Below, in pieces: positions 61,069 through 64,000 of a DNA stretch of 64,000 bases (its first letter is position 1; every line of letters begins with the position of its first letter). Origin of the DNA: an uncultured Hyphomonas sp. (GTDB lineage: Bacteria; Pseudomonadota; Alphaproteobacteria; Caulobacterales; Hyphomonadaceae); assembly GCF_963678195.1 (NCBI RefSeq), contig NZ_OY782759.1, positions 248,001 to 312,000 of the forward strand. The letters are read 5' to 3'. A program made the position numbers and the translations under genes. The notes below the pieces were generated by a model, which saw only the letters and a program-made list of their open reading frames with translations, did not search any database and was not told the origin of the DNA.

Positions 61069-61800
61069 TCAGATTTCGTCTGCGCCGCCCGGATTGCGGC
61101 GGCGGCGGATCAGCCAGGTCACGCCGCGCAAATCCGAGAAGGCATCGTTCAGACGGCCGAAATTGGTATAGTTGGACCGGCCCGCCCCGCGCTCGCGATG
61201 GTTCACATCGCGGTATTCCACGCCAAAGCCTTCGGCCCGCATGAGGGCCGGCATGTAGCGGTGCATGTGATCGAAATAGGGCAGCTGAATATAGGCCGCG
61301 CGCTGCATCACCTTGATGCCGCAGCCGCTATCGTCGCAATCATCCTTCAGCATGCGCTTGCGGATATTGTTGGCAAAGCGGGAGCCGAAGCGTTTCCAGG
61401 CCGTATCCTTGCGCTTGGCACGGCGGCCCATCACCATTTTCAGGCCTTCCGGCGCATCCCGGCGGGTCAACTGGCGGTAAAGATCGGGCAGGTCGGCCGG
61501 ATCGTTCTGGCCGTCGCCATCCAGCGTGCCGATCACCGGCGCTTTGGCGGCGAGAATACCGGAGCGGATGGCCCGGCTCTGGCCGGCATTCTTCCGGTGG
61601 CCCAGAACGCGCAGCATCGGATATTTCGTCTTCAGCTCCACCAGCTGGGCGCGGGTGTCATCCGTTGAGGCATCGTCGACGAACACCATTTCATAGGCGC
61701 GCCCGTCCAGCGCTTTTGCGATCTCGCCGATCAGCGTGGCAACGTTCCCGGATTCATTATGTACCGGAACGACGACGGAAAACTCGAGAGCCTGGTCCAC
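61069..61800 (-). CDS. Glycosyltransferase family 2 (polyprenyl-phosphate sugar transferase)
   Basis: This 243-residue GT2 enzyme resembles dolichol/undecaprenyl-phosphate mannosyltransferases. It has FSVVVPVHNESGNVATLI, EMVFVDDASTDDTRAQL, RKNAGQSRAIRSGI and the DGDGQNDPADLPDL active-site motif, with no C-terminal membrane helix. It likely loads a sugar onto a lipid carrier. GTG start at 61800. It is divergent from the GT39 gene, and the pair would make and use a lipid-linked sugar donor, as ArnC and ArnT do. Confidence 0.9.
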   Translation of the reverse strand: MDQALEFSVVVPVHNESGNVATLIGEIAKALDGRAYEMVFVDDASTDDTRAQLVELKTKYPMLRVLGHRKNAGQSRAIRSGILAAKAPVIGTLDGDGQNDPADLPDLYRQLTRRDAPEGLKMVMGRRAKRKDTAWKRFGSRFANNIRKRMLKDDCDDSGCGIKVMQRAAYIQLPYFDHMHRYMPALMRAEGFGVEYRDVNHRERGAGRSNYTNFGRLNDAFSDLRGVTWLIRRRRNPGGADEI

Positions 61801-61967
61801 TTCCAGATCCCTTCTGCTGGTGCGCCCCCAAGCTGGTGCGCGAAAAGTCTTCGCCTCATACAGAGCGTTCCGCCGGATGGCGAGCCCTGTGGTTCACCTG
61901 CGGCTGACACCTGTCTTGTGCCCAAAACCGCAAGACGAAGCGGGTCGAAGCAGTTAGAGGAGGGGAC

Positions 61968-63962
61968 ATGACATTGCTCGACCGCCTTTCGACCGGCTGG
62001 AAAGCCTGGGTCGCTCTCTTCCTGATCACGTTCAGCGCTGCGGCGCCCGGCGTCTTCATGCTGCCCGCACTGGACCGCGATGAAAGCCGGTTCGCGCAGG
62101 CCTCCAAGCAGATGCTGGAGGATCATGACTATATCCGCATCCAGTATCAGGACGAGCTGCGCAACAAGAAGCCGGCCGGCATTCACTGGCTGCAGGCGGC
62201 CTCGACGGCGGTTTTCACCGGGCCGGAAGCCAAGCAGATCTGGACCTATCGTTTCCCCAGCTGGATCGGGGCGAGCCTCGCAGCGGTGGCCTGTTTCTGG
62301 TGCGGCATCCCGCTGGTCGGGCGGCGTGGGGCGTTTCTGGGCGCGGCGCTGTTCGGTTCGACCCTGCTGCTGACCTCCGAGGCGCATATTTCCAAGACCG
62401 ATGCGGTACTGGTCTGCCTGACCACGTTTGGCATTGGCGCGCTGGGGCGGCTTTACCTGCGTGAAGGCTCGCCGAAACGGATGGCGCTCCTGTTCTGGCT
62501 CGCCATGGGGCTGGGCTTCCTGATCAAGGGGCCGGTCACGCCGATGGTGGCGGCTTTTGCCGGGTTGGGGGCCTGGGTCTGGGGACGGGCGGAGAACGGG
62601 AAGGGAGGCGATTGGTGGCGTCCGCTTGTCTGGTGGCCTGGCCCGCTCCTGTTCGTGGCGCTGGTCCTGCCCTGGTTTACGTGGGTCCAGATCGCGACCA
62701 GCGGAGAATTCCTCGAAGGCGCCGTCGGCAAGGACCTGAAAGACAAATTCACCGGCGCCTCCGAAGGCCATGGCGGCTGGCCTCTCTATCACCTGACGCA
62801 TCTGCCGATCTGGTTCTTCCCGGCGATCCTGCTGATCGTGCCAGGACTGGTCGCGGGGTGGAAGGATGTCCGGCAGGCCACGGCCGTGCGGACAGGCTGG
62901 CCAGGCCTGATGATCGGGGCTGCGCTACTGGCGGCGAGCCTGTTGCTGGCGCTCGTCTTGCCGGCCACAGCGGCGAACGGGGTGAAGGTCGCCTATCCGG
63001 CCGTCCTGCTTCTGGTGTTCTGGTATCTGTCGACGCAGCAAGCGTGGCGCCGCCGTGCGCCGGTGTCACCCGATGCGCCGGACGAGGTGAAGGGCTTGCG
63101 GCTCCTTTTGTGCTGGACGCTGCTGACCTGGGCCTTTTTCGAACTGATGCCGACCCTGCTCAGCCATTACATCCTTCCGGCCTATCCGGGCATGGCGCTG
63201 CTTTGCGGCCATGCGGCCGTGCGGATGATGGAAGGGGAGAAAATGCCGGTTTCGCGCTGGTTGTCGCTCGCCCTGTTCGGCCTTGGTGCCGGGCTTCTGC
63301 TGGCGGTGTCCTATCCGGGGGTCACGCATTACTTCATGGCAGAGGCGGCCGGCGACTTTACCACGGCGACGAAATCCGAAGTGCTGGCCACCTGGCAGGC
63401 CTATCGCGTGTTCCCGACCTGGCTGTGGTGGGCCGCATTTGCGTTGTGTGGCGCGGCGGCCATCGAGTTCAGCCGTGCCCGGACAGGCATCGCCATCGCG
63501 GCTGGCATTGCTGCGGCTTTCGTCATCGGCTGGCATATCCGCATCTTCATGCTGCCCAGCCAGGTCTGGGTACAGCCGACAGAGACGGCGCGCCTGGCGC
63601 TGGAGGATGTGTGTGGCGTTCCGGGTGAGGCCTGCGCGATGACACCGCCGCAGCGGATCCTTTCGCTCGGTTATGCGGAGCCGTCCTACATTCTCACCAT
63701 GGGGACGCAGAACCTGCACCCGCCGGAGACCCCGCTGGACCTGCCCACCGACATGACGGCTTATCCCATCGTCTATCTCGTGAACTATGAAGACCGCAAA
63801 GCCGAGCCGCCGGTGGCCAAGGAAGTGGAACACCTGCGTGCGCAGGCAAATGGCATGGGCCTGTGCATTACGGAGTCCGAGCCTTACTATGCGCTCAATT
63901 ATTCAAATGGCGATCCGGTGAACTTTGTCGCCATGCGGTTCGACCGGGAAAGCTGCCACTAG
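61968..63962 (+). CDS. GT39-family lipid-linked glycosyltransferase (ArnT-like)
   Basis: This 664-residue integral membrane protein resembles the ArnT/dolichyl-mannosyltransferase GT39 family. It has the first periplasmic loop motif ALDRDESRFAQASKQMLE (Asp-Glu), QYQDELRNKKPAGIHWLQ, then about 11 hydrophobic helices (for example MALLFWLAMGLGFLIKGPVT and FELMPTLLSHYILPAYPGMA). It probably adds a lipid-carried sugar to lipid A or another envelope glycan. An AGGAGGGG site precedes the ATG. It overlaps the next converging gene by four bases at its stop. Confidence 0.9.
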   Translation: MTLLDRLSTGWKAWVALFLITFSAAAPGVFMLPALDRDESRFAQASKQMLEDHDYIRIQYQDELRNKKPAGIHWLQAASTAVFTGPEAKQIWTYRFPSWIGASLAAVACFWCGIPLVGRRGAFLGAALFGSTLLLTSEAHISKTDAVLVCLTTFGIGALGRLYLREGSPKRMALLFWLAMGLGFLIKGPVTPMVAAFAGLGAWVWGRAENGKGGDWWRPLVWWPGPLLFVALVLPWFTWVQIATSGEFLEGAVGKDLKDKFTGASEGHGGWPLYHLTHLPIWFFPAILLIVPGLVAGWKDVRQATAVRTGWPGLMIGAALLAASLLLALVLPATAANGVKVAYPAVLLLVFWYLSTQQAWRRRAPVSPDAPDEVKGLRLLLCWTLLTWAFFELMPTLLSHYILPAYPGMALLCGHAAVRMMEGEKMPVSRWLSLALFGLGAGLLLAVSYPGVTHYFMAEAAGDFTTATKSEVLATWQAYRVFPTWLWWAAFALCGAAAIEFSRARTGIAIAAGIAAAFVIGWHIRIFMLPSQVWVQPTETARLALEDVCGVPGEACAMTPPQRILSLGYAEPSYILTMGTQNLHPPETPLDLPTDMTAYPIVYLVNYEDRKAEPPVAKEVEHLRAQANGMGLCITESEPYYALNYSNGDPVNFVAMRFDRESCH

Positions 63963-64000
63963 AAACTGTAGCCGATGCGCAGGCCATAGGTCCGGGGATC
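63959..64000 (-). CDS. C-terminal end of a probable outer-membrane beta-barrel protein (partial)
   Basis: The minus strand ends with a frame reading TYGLRIGYSF then stop, the terminal-Phe beta-strand signature of TonB-dependent receptors and other outer-membrane barrels. Only 13 residues lie in the window, so the family is unproven. Confidence 0.45.
   Translation of the reverse strand, partial: DPRTYGLRIGYSF

Overview
The window is GC-rich (about 60-65% by eye), compact chromosomal DNA from an alphaproteobacterium. Several neighbourhoods point that way: xerD / aroK-aroB-CorC / bolA-DnaJ-like, hisB-hisH-hisA-hisF-hisE order, PhaB-PhaR, an NDUFA9-like SDR and a long acidic-linker FtsK. The mix of genes resembles Hyphomonadaceae (Hyphomonas-like), but that family assignment is inferred without any database search. 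There is no rRNA operon, CRISPR array, insertion sequence or recognisable prophage. One tRNA gene (Leu, CAG) is present.

Layout. 1-10.2 kb: cell-envelope and housekeeping genes (partial xthA, lolA, a CnoX-type thioredoxin, a Lon-N-domain protein, a Trm112-like protein, DUF971, a UbiH-family hydroxylase, amtB, ftsK). 10.2-13.1 kb: an aldo/keto reductase, a YbaK-type editing domain, a DUF6065-like protein and a GNAT enzyme. 13.1-23.8 kb: the histidine genes hisE, hisF, hisA, hisH and hisB all lie on the minus strand, but blocks of unrelated plus-strand genes separate them: a crotonase; a diguanylate cyclase, M24 peptidase-like protein, GIY-YIG protein and an AT-richer orphan membrane coiled-coil protein; then a cupin and an M20 lipoprotein. 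23.8-30.6 kb: an EAL phosphodiesterase, acetyltransferase, SnoaL-like protein, HpcH/HpaI lyase, small membrane proteins and a large AT-richer exported protein of unknown function. 30.7-39.5 kb: xerD, DUF3604, a periplasmic acidic-linker protein, aroK-aroB, a CorC/HlyC-type CBS protein and bolA. 39.5-43.8 kb: a J-domain protein, glpD, tRNA-Leu, an NDUFA9-like SDR and uppP. 43.8-50.5 kb: glutamate synthase, with a GFA-type gene between gltD and gltB. 50.5-60.3 kb: a DUF4349 lipoprotein, a Tat/lipobox-bearing aminotransferase, then an acyl-CoA / polyhydroxyalkanoate neighbourhood (carboxyltransferase, SCP2, alpha/beta hydrolase, acyl-CoA synthetase, MDR reductase, phaB, phaR). 60.3-64 kb: a membrane protein, a GT2 plus GT39 pair for lipid-linked sugar transfer, and the tail of a probable outer-membrane protein.

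How the genes connect. amtB takes up ammonium and GltBD assimilates it. AroK and AroB feed chorismate synthesis. The His enzymes present cover the central steps of histidine synthesis; hisG, hisD, hisI and a cytoplasmic hisC are not in the window. PhaB and PhaR link acyl-CoA flux to storage polymer. A GGDEF enzyme and an EAL enzyme on either side of the broken his cluster suggest cyclic-di-GMP signalling, though nothing in the sequence ties them to histidine.

The least explained parts are the orphan at 17644-18903, the exported protein at 28394-30583, the interrupted his cluster, the signal-peptide-bearing PLP aminotransferase at 51800-52963, and several strong inverted or direct repeats in intergenic DNA. 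I found no sequence that by itself demonstrates a new multi-gene system. The orphan membrane protein is the best candidate for follow-up.
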